A model generated the notes under the pieces. That model saw only the letters and a program-made list of their open reading frames with translations. It ran no database searches and was not told the DNA's origin. From assembly GCF_946887195.1 (NCBI RefSeq), contig NZ_CAMPKE010000009.1:62001-126000 (forward strand): a stretch of 64,000 bases of DNA, given 5' to 3'. A program made the translations under genes and the position numbers. Positions 27,381 through 36,404 of this stretch are shown here, piece after piece; position 1 is the stretch's first letter, and each line of letters starts with the position of its first letter. This stretch comes from an uncultured Halomonas sp. Its GTDB lineage: Bacteria; Pseudomonadota; Gammaproteobacteria; Pseudomonadales; Halomonadaceae.

Positions 27381-27591
27381 TTTGAGATTGCCGGGGCTGG
27401 TTGAAACGATTGCCTGTTGGTGCAGGGGCGTTGGGCTGTGCACCAGGCTGGCGCGTTGCCAGGTGATTGGGGCGCGGCTTGGGAAGTCCCGATTCGCCGA
27501 TGGACCGGGTAATCGCATGATTCGACGATAAAAATGCGTGGCCGGTCTCGTGCTTGCTTACTCTGCGAGATCGGACTCAACGAGGATGGCC

Positions 27592-30309
27592 ATGCGCACT
27601 TCCACCACCTGCCCCTATTGCGGCGTCGGCTGCGGCGTAATCGTCACGCACGATGGTGAGACGGCGCTCGGCGTCGAAGGCGATCGCACTCACCCGGCCA
27701 ATCACGGGCGGCTGTGCGTGAAGGGCATGGCGCTCGCCGAGACGCTAGGCGACCAAGGGCGGCTGACGCGGCCACGGGTCGATGGCGTCGAGGTCGATTG
27801 GGACACGGCACTCACGACCGTCGCCGAGCGATTGAAAGCGACGCAGGCGGCGTATGGGCGCGATTCGGTGGCGGCCTATCTCTCCGGTCAGTTGCTGACC
27901 GAGGACTATTATGTCGCCAACAAGCTGTTCAAGGGCTTTCTCGGCACACCGCACCTGGATACCAACTCACGGCTGTGTATGGCCTCGGCGGTGGCCGGCT
28001 ACAAGCGCGCGTTCGGCGCCGACGCCGTGCCGTGCAGCTACGAGGATCTGGAGGAGGCCGAACTGGTGGTGCTTGTGGGCTCGAATCTGGCCTGGAATCA
28101 CCCGGTGCTGTTTCAGCGCCTGCGCACTGCCAAGCAGCGCAATCCGCTAACGCGCGTAGTGGTGATCGACCCGCGCGTTACCGACACCTGCGAAGTCGCC
28201 GACCTGTATCTCGGCTTGCGACCCGGCACCGACGCACGCCTGTTCAACGGCCTGTTGGCGTGGATGGCGGCCAAGGAGCGCCTCGATAAGGTCTATCTCG
28301 CGCGCCACACCCAGGGCATCGACGATGCCTTGGCCGCGGCGCGCGAGAATGACTGCTCGATAGAGGCCATCGCCGCCGATTGCGATGTCGATCCCGAGCG
28401 TCTGGAAACCTTCTTCTATTGGTTCGCCAGCCAGTTGCACGTGGTCACGCTCTATTCCCAAGGCATCAATCAATCGAGCAGTGGCACCGATAAGTGCAAC
28501 GCGATCATCAATTGCCATTTGGCCGGCGGCAAGCTCGGCCTGCCCGGTGCCGGGCCGTTCTCGATCACCGGCCAGCCCAACGCCATGGGCGGTCGCGAGG
28601 TGGGCGGGCTGGCCAACCAGCTCGCCGCGCACATGGATTACGACACGCCAGGCGCCATCGATCGGGTCACTCGCTTCTGGACCACCGACTCGCTGATGCC
28701 GATCCTGCCGCCGGAGCCGGGCCACAAGGCGGTCGCGTTGTTCGACGCCATCGAGCGCGGCGAGATCCGCGCCGTGTGGATCATGGCCACCAACCCCGGC
28801 GTCAGCCTGCCCGACGCCAATCGCATGCGGCGCATTCTGACTGCCTGCCCGCTGGTGATCGTCTCGGAATGCATGGCTAACGCCGACGTCCTGCAGTATG
28901 CCGATATCATGCTGCCGGCCTCGAGCTGGTCCGAGAAGGATGGCACCGTGACCAACTCCGAGCGCTGTATCTCGCGCCAGCGCGGCATGCTAACGCCGCC
29001 CGGTGAAGCGCGCCACGACTGGTGGATCATTTCGCAGGTGGCTCGACGCCTGGGCTTCGGCGAGACCTTCGCCTATACCCACCCCAGCGAGATCTTCGAC
29101 GAGCACGCGCGGCTCTCGGGCTTCGAGAACGACACCGAACCCCGGCGGCTATTCGATATCTCCGGCCTCGCCGGACTCGATCGCGCCGCCTACGATGCGC
29201 TCGTCCCGATCCAGTGGCCGGTCAACGCTGCCGCCCCTGAGGGCACAGCGCGGCTATTCACCGCTGGCCGCTTCGCCACGCCGGATGGCCGCGCCCGGCT
29301 AATCCCTATTCGCCCGCGCGGGCCGCAGCAAGCGCTCAGCGGGGCGTACCCGCTGCGCCTCAATACCGGGCGCGTGCGCGATCAATGGCACACCATGACT
29401 CGTACCGCCCGCGCGCCGCGATTGATGAACCACCGCGCCGAGCCATTCATCGAGGTGAATTCCGAAGATGCCGAACGCTACGGCGTGAAAGAGCAGCAAC
29501 TGGCGCGGCTGGAAGGGGCGGGTGGCGAGTATGTCGGTCGCGTGCGCGTCTCGCATGCCATGCGCCAAGGCGAGGTGTTCGTGCCCATGCACTGGAACGA
29601 CAGCTTCAGTGGCCGGGCGCGCATGGGCGGGCTGCTGGCCGTGTATCTCGATCCGGTCTCCGGCCAACCGGAGTCCAAGCACGGCGCGGTGAGTCTTACG
29701 CCGCTGGCCGTGGGCTGGGAGGCCACGCTGGTTCTCGCCGCCGATACCGATGCCGGGAACTGGCGCGAGGAAAGCGCCTATTGGGCATATATCCCGCTGG
29801 CGCACTGCCAGCGCTGGCAACTCGCCGGAAACGACTCCCAGCGCAATTGGCTCGCTTGGGCCGGTGCCAATCTGCCCGGCGAACCGATGCTATGGGCCGA
29901 GGATGCCGCCTGCAGCCGGTTGCGCGCCGCCGGTTTCATAGATGGCCGGCTCGTCTGGTGGCTGATGGTCGCTGCGCCTTTCGAGTTGCCAGCGCTCAAT
30001 TGGCTGGATGCACGTTTCGCCGAGGCCGCCGCCGGCACACCGCTGACTGGTGAACTGCGCCGTCGCCTGTTGGCCGGTTGCGACGCCGGCGAGGCCGATA
30101 CCGGCCCGACGGTATGTAGCTGCCATCAGGTTGGGCAGAGGGCCATCGTCGAGGCGATCCGCAGCGGTGATGCCAGCGTCGAGGCCCTCGGCGCGCGGCT
30201 GGCCTGCGGTACCCAGTGCGGTTCGTGTATTCCTGAATTGAAATCGCTGATCGAAGAGGAAACAGCCCATGCTGGCTCAGATAAAGCGCTGGAAACCGAA
30301 ACTGTCTGA
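27592..30309 (+). CDS. nasA: assimilatory nitrate reductase catalytic subunit NasA
   Basis: Mo-bis-MGD enzyme that reduces nitrate to nitrite in the cytoplasm. It has about 905 residues from the chosen ATG. The N-terminal [4Fe-4S] site is CPYCGVGCG...LCVKG (Cys7, 10, 14, 42). Molybdopterin-binding blocks include NSRLCMASAVAGYKRAFG (which supplies the Cys that ligates Mo in NasA/NapA) and GQPNAMGGREVGGLANQL. A C-terminal BFD-type [2Fe-2S] domain, CSCHQVGQ...CGTQCGSC, is the NasA hallmark. The frame is open to 27538, but AGG at 27583-27585 favours the ATG at 27592. It overlaps cobA by 41 bases. Confidence 0.95.
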   Translation: MRTSTTCPYCGVGCGVIVTHDGETALGVEGDRTHPANHGRLCVKGMALAETLGDQGRLTRPRVDGVEVDWDTALTTVAERLKATQAAYGRDSVAAYLSGQLLTEDYYVANKLFKGFLGTPHLDTNSRLCMASAVAGYKRAFGADAVPCSYEDLEEAELVVLVGSNLAWNHPVLFQRLRTAKQRNPLTRVVVIDPRVTDTCEVADLYLGLRPGTDARLFNGLLAWMAAKERLDKVYLARHTQGIDDALAAARENDCSIEAIAADCDVDPERLETFFYWFASQLHVVTLYSQGINQSSSGTDKCNAIINCHLAGGKLGLPGAGPFSITGQPNAMGGREVGGLANQLAAHMDYDTPGAIDRVTRFWTTDSLMPILPPEPGHKAVALFDAIERGEIRAVWIMATNPGVSLPDANRMRRILTACPLVIVSECMANADVLQYADIMLPASSWSEKDGTVTNSERCISRQRGMLTPPGEARHDWWIISQVARRLGFGETFAYTHPSEIFDEHARLSGFENDTEPRRLFDISGLAGLDRAAYDALVPIQWPVNAAAPEGTARLFTAGRFATPDGRARLIPIRPRGPQQALSGAYPLRLNTGRVRDQWHTMTRTARAPRLMNHRAEPFIEVNSEDAERYGVKEQQLARLEGAGGEYVGRVRVSHAMRQGEVFVPMHWNDSFSGRARMGGLLAVYLDPVSGQPESKHGAVSLTPLAVGWEATLVLAADTDAGNWREESAYWAYIPLAHCQRWQLAGNDSQRNWLAWAGANLPGEPMLWAEDAACSRLRAAGFIDGRLVWWLMVAAPFELPALNWLDARFAEAAAGTPLTGELRRRLLAGCDAGEADTGPTVCSCHQVGQRAIVEAIRSGDASVEALGARLACGTQCGSCIPELKSLIEEETAHAGSDKALETETV

Positions 30310-31180
30310 ACGGATGGGATTTCTGCCTCGGCTGGGCGCGGGAGTCGCCGGTACGTTTTCGGGCATCCCCGGCTCGAGGGAAGCAGGGCACGACGAACGC
30401 CGCAGAACAGTGGGCGAATGCCAACCCGGCAAGGTCTACCTGGTCGGCGCCGGGCCGGGTAGCGCCGATCTGCTCACGCTGCGCGCCGCGCGTTTGCTCA
30501 CCCAGGCCGACGCCATCGTTTACGACCGCCTGGTCGGCGATGATGTGCTGGCGCTGATTCCCGCCGGCCGCGAGCGTTACTACGTGGGCAAGGCGCGCGG
30601 CCACCACAGCGTGCCGCAGGCCGAGATCGGCGCGCTGCTGGTCAAGCTGGCCGGGGAGGGCAAGTCGGTGGTGCGCCTCAAGGGCGGCGACCCCGGTGTG
30701 TTCGGTCGCATGGGTGAAGAACTCGCGGCACTCGCCCAGGCCGCTATTCCCGCCGAAATCGTACCCGGCATCACCGCCGCCTCGGGTGCCGCCGCCGCGA
30801 TGGGCATGGCGCTGACCGACCGTGCCCACGCCCAGCAGCTTCGTTTCATCACCGCGCAACTCTGCCGCGAAGGCGGCGAGCTCGATTGGCCATCGCTCGC
30901 CCGGCGTGACGAAACACTGGTGTTCTACATGGGCTTGTCGAAGCTCGACTCTATTTGCATTGGCTTACGCGACGCCGGCCTGCCCGACGACTGGCCGATC
31001 ATGCTGGTCGCCAACGCCTCGCTGGCCGACCAGCAATCGCTGGTTGGCACGCTTGGGGATATGCCGGAGAAGCTTGCCGAAAATTCGCTGCCGTCGCCGT
31101 GCCTGATCATGGTGGGTAGTGTGGTGCAAATGGCGGGAATGGGGGAGGAGGCTAAGAGCGCTTGTCAGATGGAGCGATAA
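30269..31180 (+). CDS. cobA: uroporphyrinogen-III C-methyltransferase (siroheme synthesis)
   Basis: SAM-dependent dimethylation of uroporphyrinogen III to precorrin-2, the committed step to siroheme for NirB and, in principle, to corrinoids. The 303-residue protein has the SUMT motifs YLVGAGPGSADLLTLRAARLL, VRLKGGDPGVFGR and EIVPGITAASGAAAAMG. A non-conserved lead of about 50 residues precedes them. The ATG at 30269 has GAGGAAA upstream and overlaps nasA, so nasA and cobA are co-transcribed. The cysG-type oxidase/chelatase domain is absent and must be encoded elsewhere. Confidence 0.92.
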   Translation: MLAQIKRWKPKLSERMGFLPRLGAGVAGTFSGIPGSREAGHDERRRTVGECQPGKVYLVGAGPGSADLLTLRAARLLTQADAIVYDRLVGDDVLALIPAGRERYYVGKARGHHSVPQAEIGALLVKLAGEGKSVVRLKGGDPGVFGRMGEELAALAQAAIPAEIVPGITAASGAAAAMGMALTDRAHAQQLRFITAQLCREGGELDWPSLARRDETLVFYMGLSKLDSICIGLRDAGLPDDWPIMLVANASLADQQSLVGTLGDMPEKLAENSLPSPCLIMVGSVVQMAGMGEEAKSACQMER

Positions 31181-31281
31181 GAAGGGTCTGCGCTATCTAG
31201 CGTGCTGTTACTGGGTTTACGCGCTTTTTACGCTGCAAAGAAAAGATATCCGGTACCGAGATGGAATGAGCACCCGACCCT

Positions 31282-32217
31282 CTAAATGACCTCCTCCCGA
31301 AATCGCGCCGCCTCCTCAACCAACCAATCGATAAACCGCTGGACCATTGGCGGAGCACTGCCGGCGGCGGGCAGGATCAGGTCGTAGGTGAACGGCGAGT
31401 CGATCACGTAGCGCTCGCCGAAAGGGCGTACCAATACGCCGCTGGCCAGGCGGTCGGCGACCACGGCGGGGTTGGCGAGCATTACGCCGCGCCCGGCGAT
31501 GGCTTGGTCGAGCGCCAGCCCGGAGAGCGAGTAGCGGCGCTGGATTGGCACCTCGGCATCGGGCAGGCCAGCGGCGTCGAACCACTCCCGCCAGCCGGGG
31601 AAGGCGACGTTCTGTCGCGAGCTCCAGGCGACTTCGAGCAGGCTATGGCCGAGCAGATTGGCGGGCGTGTCGATGGGCGCGCGCTCCAGCAGAGTGGGTG
31701 AGCAGACCGGGAACAACTCATCCTCGAACAGCCGCACGCTCCTCACGCCGGGCCAGGGGCCGCGACCATAGCGCAAGGCGAGCCGCGCGCCATCACCGTG
31801 CCAGCTCGGTGCCGTCAGGGACTGTTCCGCGTCCAGGGAAATTTCGAGGTGAGTTTCATGAACCTCGAAGTCCGCCAGGCGCGGCAGCAGCCAGAACTGT
31901 ATGAACGAGGGCGGGGCGCTCAGGGTCAGTGTGGTGGCCGATCTGGCCCGTTCGCTGGCCGCCCTGACGCCATTGGCGATGCGCTCGAGCCCGGCATCCA
32001 CGTCCTCGGCCAGCAGGCGGCCGGCGTCGTTCACATGCACGCCGTTGGCATGCCGCTCGAAGAGCGGCGTTCCCAGCCGGTCCTCGAGTTGCTTGATCTG
32101 GCGACTGACGGCGCCGGGCGTTACCCCCAAGCGGCTCGCCGCCGACTTGAAGCTTCCTTCTCGCGCTGCTTCGGCGAAAGCCCGCAGGGCGTTGAGGGGC
32201 AATCGTTCGATCTTCAT
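31282..32217 (-). CDS. LysR-family transcriptional regulator (GcvA-like)
   Basis: A 311-residue regulator. The N-terminal helix-turn-helix reads LNALRAFAEAAREGSFKSAASRLGVTPGAVSRQIKQLEDRLGTPLFER, followed by a periplasmic-binding-like effector domain. The LPLNALRAFAEAAR opening places it in the GcvA branch. The frame is open to 32352, but the ATG at 32217 begins the canonical LysR N-terminus. It diverges from a DMT exporter gene with about 100 bases between the starts; control of that gene is the usual arrangement, but the inducer is unknown. Confidence 0.9.
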   Translation of the reverse strand: MKIERLPLNALRAFAEAAREGSFKSAASRLGVTPGAVSRQIKQLEDRLGTPLFERHANGVHVNDAGRLLAEDVDAGLERIANGVRAASERARSATTLTLSAPPSFIQFWLLPRLADFEVHETHLEISLDAEQSLTAPSWHGDGARLALRYGRGPWPGVRSVRLFEDELFPVCSPTLLERAPIDTPANLLGHSLLEVAWSSRQNVAFPGWREWFDAAGLPDAEVPIQRRYSLSGLALDQAIAGRGVMLANPAVVADRLASGVLVRPFGERYVIDSPFTYDLILPAAGSAPPMVQRFIDWLVEEAARFREEVI

Positions 32218-32315
32218 GACGTGAGTTTTCCTGAGCCTAGACCGGCAGATTAATCGTTTGGAGCGCCGCGCGACAAATGCTGAAATTAGTGCCGTCATTG
32301 CCAGGGAGAGAACGC

Positions 32316-33242
32316 ATGAACGATTCCAGCGCATCCACGCCATGCGCCGCATCGATGGCCCGCACTCGCCGATCCATCGATATGCCGGCCAGCGCCTTGA
32401 TGACGCTGTTCTGTCTGGCGCTCGGCTTGCAGCAGGTCGCTATCAAGGCCGTGGCCATGGATATTTCACCCTTGGCCCAGATTGCCCTGCGCTCGCTGGT
32501 GGCGGCGTTGTTGGTGGTGCTTCTAGTGCGCTGGCGCGGCATCGGAGTGACCGCTTTCCGCACTCACCTTGGGCCGGGGTTGCTCGTGGGGCTGGGGTTC
32601 ACCGCGGAGTTCGTCTTCGTGGCGCTGGGGCTGAATCACACCCTGGCCTCGCACATGTCCGTGTTCCTCTACACCGCGCCGATCTTCGCCGCTCTGGGGT
32701 TGCACTTCTGGGTGCCGGGGGAACAACTGGCAAGGCGCCAGTGGTGGGGCGTCGCGATGGCGTTCGCCGGCATGGTGATCGCCATGGCGCCGACGACGAG
32801 CCGCATCGATGCTGGCTCGCTGATGCTGGGCGATGCGTTGGGGCTGTTGGCGGGCCTGGCTTGGGCATCCACCACGCTGGTGCTGCGGCGCTCGAAGCTC
32901 TCCGAGGCGCCACCCGAGCAGACGCTGTGCTACCAGCTGTGTGTCGCCACGCTGCTGTTGTTGCCGGCCGCGATTCTGCTCGGCGATATGCAGGCGATCG
33001 ATTTCACCGGCCTGGCGCTGGCCAGCCTGACTTTCCAGACGCTGGTGATCTCGCTTGGGGCGCTGCTGCTGTGGTTCGCTCTGCTGCGCCGCTACCTGGC
33101 CTCGCAGCTCGGCGTATTCTCGTTTCTGTCACCGGTCTTCGGTGTGCTGTTAGGTGCCTTGCTGCTGAACGAGCCGCTGACGGTCAACTTCGTGATCGGC
33201 GGCGGTATCATACTGATCGGCATCGTGCTGGTGAGCCGCTAG
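32316..33242 (+). CDS. EamA/DMT-family transporter
   Basis: Inner-membrane drug/metabolite transporter of 308 residues with about ten predicted helices in two EamA repeats. The first begins ALMTLFCLALGLQQVAIKAV and the second LMLGDALGLLAGLAWASTTLVLRRS; the end reads SPVFGVLLGALLLNEPLTVNFVIGGGIILIGIVLVSR. Members export amino acids, metabolites or toxic compounds. GGGAGAG precedes the ATG by 5 bases, so the longer frame from 32277 is not used. It is divergent from the LysR gene. Substrate unknown. Confidence 0.88.
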   Translation: MNDSSASTPCAASMARTRRSIDMPASALMTLFCLALGLQQVAIKAVAMDISPLAQIALRSLVAALLVVLLVRWRGIGVTAFRTHLGPGLLVGLGFTAEFVFVALGLNHTLASHMSVFLYTAPIFAALGLHFWVPGEQLARRQWWGVAMAFAGMVIAMAPTTSRIDAGSLMLGDALGLLAGLAWASTTLVLRRSKLSEAPPEQTLCYQLCVATLLLLPAAILLGDMQAIDFTGLALASLTFQTLVISLGALLLWFALLRRYLASQLGVFSFLSPVFGVLLGALLLNEPLTVNFVIGGGIILIGIVLVSR

Positions 33243-33463
33243 CGGTTTGGCTATCCAGGGTCAGACGACTCGCTACGGCTCTCTCAATGTTGGGCTGCAA
33301 TATCTGCATGTGGGCTATCCTTTAAGCTAAGCCAATCGATGTCGCCTGGCATGCATTATCGCTCGCCTGGTCGTGGGGGATTTGAATCCTTATGTGCGCT
33401 AGCGTACAGAGCGAGCGCGGCTATACTTTAGAATACATTGCCCCGGAGGTTACTCCCTGAACG

Positions 33464-34204
33464 GTGATGAGTATGTCCGTAAGCCCCATCCCGCAACACA
33501 ATCATATTCTGGCCGCCTTGCCAGCCGAGGTTCAGGATCGCTTGTTTCCTAACCTCGAACTGGTTTCACTGCCGCTGGGCAAGATATTGCATGAATCCGG
33601 GGACTCCCCGAGCCACGTCTACTTTCCGACCGACTCCATCGTGTCGCTGTTATACGTGATGGAGAGCGGCTCATCGGCGGAGATTTCGGTGGTCGGCAAT
33701 GAAGGGCTGATTGGTGTCGCGGTGTTCATGGGTGGCGAAAGCACGACTAGCCGTGCAGTGGTACAGAGCGGTGGTCAGGCCTATCGGCTACCGAGGCAGC
33801 GGTTGAAGGATGAGTTCAACCGCCACGGTGCATTGCTGGATCTGATGCTGCGTTACACGCAAGCGCTGATTACCCAGATGGCCCAGACGGCGGTATGCAA
33901 CCGCCACCACTCGATCAATCAACAACTATGCCGTTGGCTGTTGCTTTCATTGGATCGTCTGCCGAGCAATCATCTGGTCATGACTCAGGAGCTAATTGCC
34001 AACATGCTTGGCGTGCGTCGCGAGGGCGTTACCGAGGCCGCCGGCAAGTTGCACAAGCTGGGCGTCATCAAATATAGCCGTGGGCATATCACGGTGCTGG
34101 ACCGGCCCGAGCTTGAGCGGCTGAGTTGCGAGTGCTACTGTGTCGTCAAAGCGGAAACCGACCGCTTGTTACCGTATTTTTCACAGCATCATTCCAAAGG
34201 ATGA
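33464..34204 (+). CDS. CRP/FNR-family transcriptional regulator (first of two paralogues)
   Basis: A 246-residue regulator. The N-terminal cyclic-nucleotide-binding-like barrel has PLGKILHESGDSPSHVYFPTDSIVSLLYVMESG and EISVVGNEGLIGVAVFMGG. The C-terminal winged helix has MTQELIANMLGVRREGVTEAAGKLHKLGVIKYSRGHITVLDR. The phosphate-binding cassette of true cAMP sensors is not visible, and FNR cysteine spacing is absent, so the signal is unknown. A sequence TAGCGTACAGA and a TATACT -10-like box lie upstream. It is followed at 34373 by a paralogue sharing the VYFP, GNEGL.GV and LGVRR.GV blocks. Confidence 0.88.
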   Translation: MMSMSVSPIPQHNHILAALPAEVQDRLFPNLELVSLPLGKILHESGDSPSHVYFPTDSIVSLLYVMESGSSAEISVVGNEGLIGVAVFMGGESTTSRAVVQSGGQAYRLPRQRLKDEFNRHGALLDLMLRYTQALITQMAQTAVCNRHHSINQQLCRWLLLSLDRLPSNHLVMTQELIANMLGVRREGVTEAAGKLHKLGVIKYSRGHITVLDRPELERLSCECYCVVKAETDRLLPYFSQHHSKG

Positions 34205-34372
34205 ATCGAGCAGAAGTCCGCTCCTAGTCTGCTGGTTTGCCCCGAGTATTTCTCTTCCGCGTGCCCTGGCGAACAGGTCATCGCGAAACTGACTATCCAA
34301 CCGTGTTATCGAGATTGCCTGGCACCTCCTCTCGGCCATCCCCTGGCTTTTCCGGTGCCGTAGGATAATTGC

Positions 34373-35080
34373 ATGTCAGTCGCATCCAAGTTACCCGTGG
34401 CCAATCGCCTGATCGAAAGCCTGCCTCTCAATGAACGCGACAGAATTTTGCTATGCTGCGAGACCGTGGAATTGGTGTTCGGCGATATTCTGTGCGAGCC
34501 CCATGAGCCCTTTGAATACGTGTACTTCCCCCTTACCGGTTTTATCTCGCTGGTGACGACACTGAGCGGACACAAGCCGTTGGAAATGGGCTTGATCGGC
34601 AACGAAGGCATGTTCGGTGTGACGCTGGCGCTGGAGGTCGACGCCTTGCCCATGCGCGCGGTCGTTCAAGGCCCGGGGACTGCGTTGCGGATATCCACGG
34701 CGCAGCTACGTAGCGAACTGAGCGGCTGCCCCCGCCTGCGGCGCATGCTCAACCGCTACCTGTACTTATTGCTATCGCAATTGTCGCTCACAGCCGCCTG
34801 CACGCATTTTCATGAAATCGAGCCACGCCTGGCGCGCTGGTTATTGTTGACGCATGACCGCGCGCATGCCGATCATTTCCATCTCACGCACGAATTTCTC
34901 GCCGGCATGCTCGGGGTGCGTAGAAGCGGTGTCACTATTGCCGCGGGCGCGCTGCAAGTGAAGAATCTCATTCACTACACTCGTGGCGAGATCAGCATTC
35001 TCGACCGGCGAGGACTCGAAGCGGCATCCTGCGAATGCTATGACGCCGTCATGGGTGACTATGCCCGACTATTGGCCTAA
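34373..35080 (+). CDS. CRP/FNR-family transcriptional regulator (second paralogue)
   Basis: A 235-residue protein with the same layout as its neighbour at 33464. The barrel has ILCEPHEPFEYVYFPLTGFISLVTTLSG and EMGLIGNEGMFGVTLALE; the winged helix has LTHEFLAGMLGVRRSGVTIAAGALQVKNLIHYTRGEISILDR. Both end with a conserved CECY segment. No cAMP-cassette arginine/serine pair or FNR cysteines are apparent. The tandem suggests duplication followed by divergence. Its last 12 bases overlap the 3' end of the convergent GGDEF gene. Confidence 0.87.
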   Translation: MSVASKLPVANRLIESLPLNERDRILLCCETVELVFGDILCEPHEPFEYVYFPLTGFISLVTTLSGHKPLEMGLIGNEGMFGVTLALEVDALPMRAVVQGPGTALRISTAQLRSELSGCPRLRRMLNRYLYLLLSQLSLTAACTHFHEIEPRLARWLLLTHDRAHADHFHLTHEFLAGMLGVRRSGVTIAAGALQVKNLIHYTRGEISILDRRGLEAASCECYDAVMGDYARLLA

Positions 35081-35689
35081 CCCTGGCGGACTTTCGAACG
35101 CCACCGGCTCAATCGCTGTGAGATGACTGTAAAATTCGAAACGTCCACCGCCGCGTTTTTTGGCGCGGTACATGGCGCTGTCGGCCCGATCAATAAGCGT
35201 TGCTGTGTCAGTGCCATCCTCGGGATGGATCGCGATACCCAAGCTCGCCGATAGATGAAATGCATGGGCGCCGACGCGACTGGGTGCGGCAAGATCGGCA
35301 AGCATCTTCGCAGCGATCAGAGCAGCGTCGGAGGCTTGGCTTATATCGTTGAGCAGGATGAGGAATTCGTCCCCGCCGTAGCGGCTGACGGTATCCGAGT
35401 CGCGTACCGCCGAGGCCAGACGGCGGGCTACCAACTGCATGACACGATCGCCGATCGTATGGCCGAGTGTGTCGTTGATCTGCTTGAAACGATCCAGGTC
35501 GAGGAAAAGCACGGCGATATGCGTTCCATGCCGTCGTGCCTGCGTGATGGCGCTTTCCAGCCGGTCGCGCATCATTGTGCGATTGGGCGTATTCGTTAGC
35601 GCATCGTGCTGGCTCGAGCGAATTACTTCATCCAGCTTGCTGGAGGCTGTGCGTGCGAGAGCCTGGGCTTTGAGTGTCGCGAGCACCAA
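35069..35689 (-). CDS. GGDEF diguanylate cyclase, N-terminally truncated or unusually started
   Basis: Makes cyclic di-GMP from two GTP. The domain is complete: HDALTNTPNR, FLDLDRFKQINDTLGH, and the active-site SRYGGDEF preceded by the inhibitory RxxD site (RDSD) at the correct 5-residue distance. Upstream lies a coiled-coil-like lead (REANQQLVLATLKAQALA). No ATG fits: the first usable codons are TTG 35689 or GTG 35686, and the frame runs open to an amber codon at 35726-35728 that is itself the stop of the upstream ORF in the same frame. It could be translated from TTG, by read-through, or be a broken gene. Confidence 0.72.
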   Translation of the reverse strand: MVLATLKAQALARTASSKLDEVIRSSQHDALTNTPNRTMMRDRLESAITQARRHGTHIAVLFLDLDRFKQINDTLGHTIGDRVMQLVARRLASAVRDSDTVSRYGGDEFLILLNDISQASDAALIAAKMLADLAAPSRVGAHAFHLSASLGIAIHPEDGTDTATLIDRADSAMYRAKKRGGGRFEFYSHLTAIEPVAFESPPGLGQ

Positions 35690-35725
35690 TTGTTGATTGG
35701 CCTCGCGAAGCCGAGCGGCTCGCGT

Positions 35726-36148
35726 CTAGATGAAATCCTGGCGAATGGCAGGGCTTGATGGGTCGTGCCATACGAACTGGAGTAGCTGTTCGGTCAACGA
35801 TTTACCGATCAGACAGGCTAGACGTTCATGGAAGGTTCGAAGGAGCGCACTGTTCGTAGCCACGGCGTCCGTACCGTTTTGCCGTGATAGTGCCATCTGC
35901 AATACGGAAAAATCGCCGGGCTCGAGCGTGTGCTCGTGCACGAAAGCCAGACAGGGGTAGTCGCTACGTGTCAGAGACAGGCTGCGCTTATAGAGCGCGG
36001 CGACACCCTGCTGGCCGATAACCGGTGACAGAGCGATATTGATATCGTGCCAGATTGACACGATCGACTCGGCAAAGGGGTCGCTACTCCCCACTTCCGC
36101 TGTTCGTTGCATAAGGGGTGTTCGAAACTGTCTTAGCTCGCTTTTCAT
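35726..36148 (-). CDS. hypothetical protein upstream of the GGDEF gene
   Basis: A 140-residue soluble protein of no recognised domain (SDPFAESIVSIWHDINIALSPVIGQQGVAALYKRSL; later LLRTFHERLACLIGKSLTEQLLQFVW). From memory, similar short proteins occur in pseudomonads next to sensor kinases or GGDEF proteins whose N-termini resemble REANQQLVLATLKAQ, so they may act as signalling partners. The ATG at 36148 has GGTGG 7 bases upstream; a GTG at 36175 is less likely. Its TAG stop is in frame with the GGDEF gene 12 codons before that gene's first start. Confidence 0.7.
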   Translation of the reverse strand: MKSELRQFRTPLMQRTAEVGSSDPFAESIVSIWHDINIALSPVIGQQGVAALYKRSLSLTRSDYPCLAFVHEHTLEPGDFSVLQMALSRQNGTDAVATNSALLRTFHERLACLIGKSLTEQLLQFVWHDPSSPAIRQDFI

Positions 36149-36404
36149 CACTAATCCACCCGACTTCCTGTTCACGTGGAGCGGTTGATGGGACGCCTTG
36201 CTTCGTACTCGCTGTCAAGAATGACATACCGAACGGCGGCGCTTGGTGCGTTAGAGCACATAGCGTCGGGATTGGTGAATTGGGCTTGCTGGGTGTTGTA
36301 GCGTACAGACTCGTAGCGCACACCGCGCCTAGCATGGCTTTTTAAAATGGATTTACTCGCCTCGGCGGTTGTTGCGTAAGCCAACCTTGGCTAAAGAGGC
36401 ACGC

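Noticed and set aside
36084..36345. Overlapping 70- to 83-codon ORFs between the small signalling ORF and the glucan synthase
   Set aside because: No ribosome-binding site, no family features, and several frames open at once; more likely a regulatory intergenic region.
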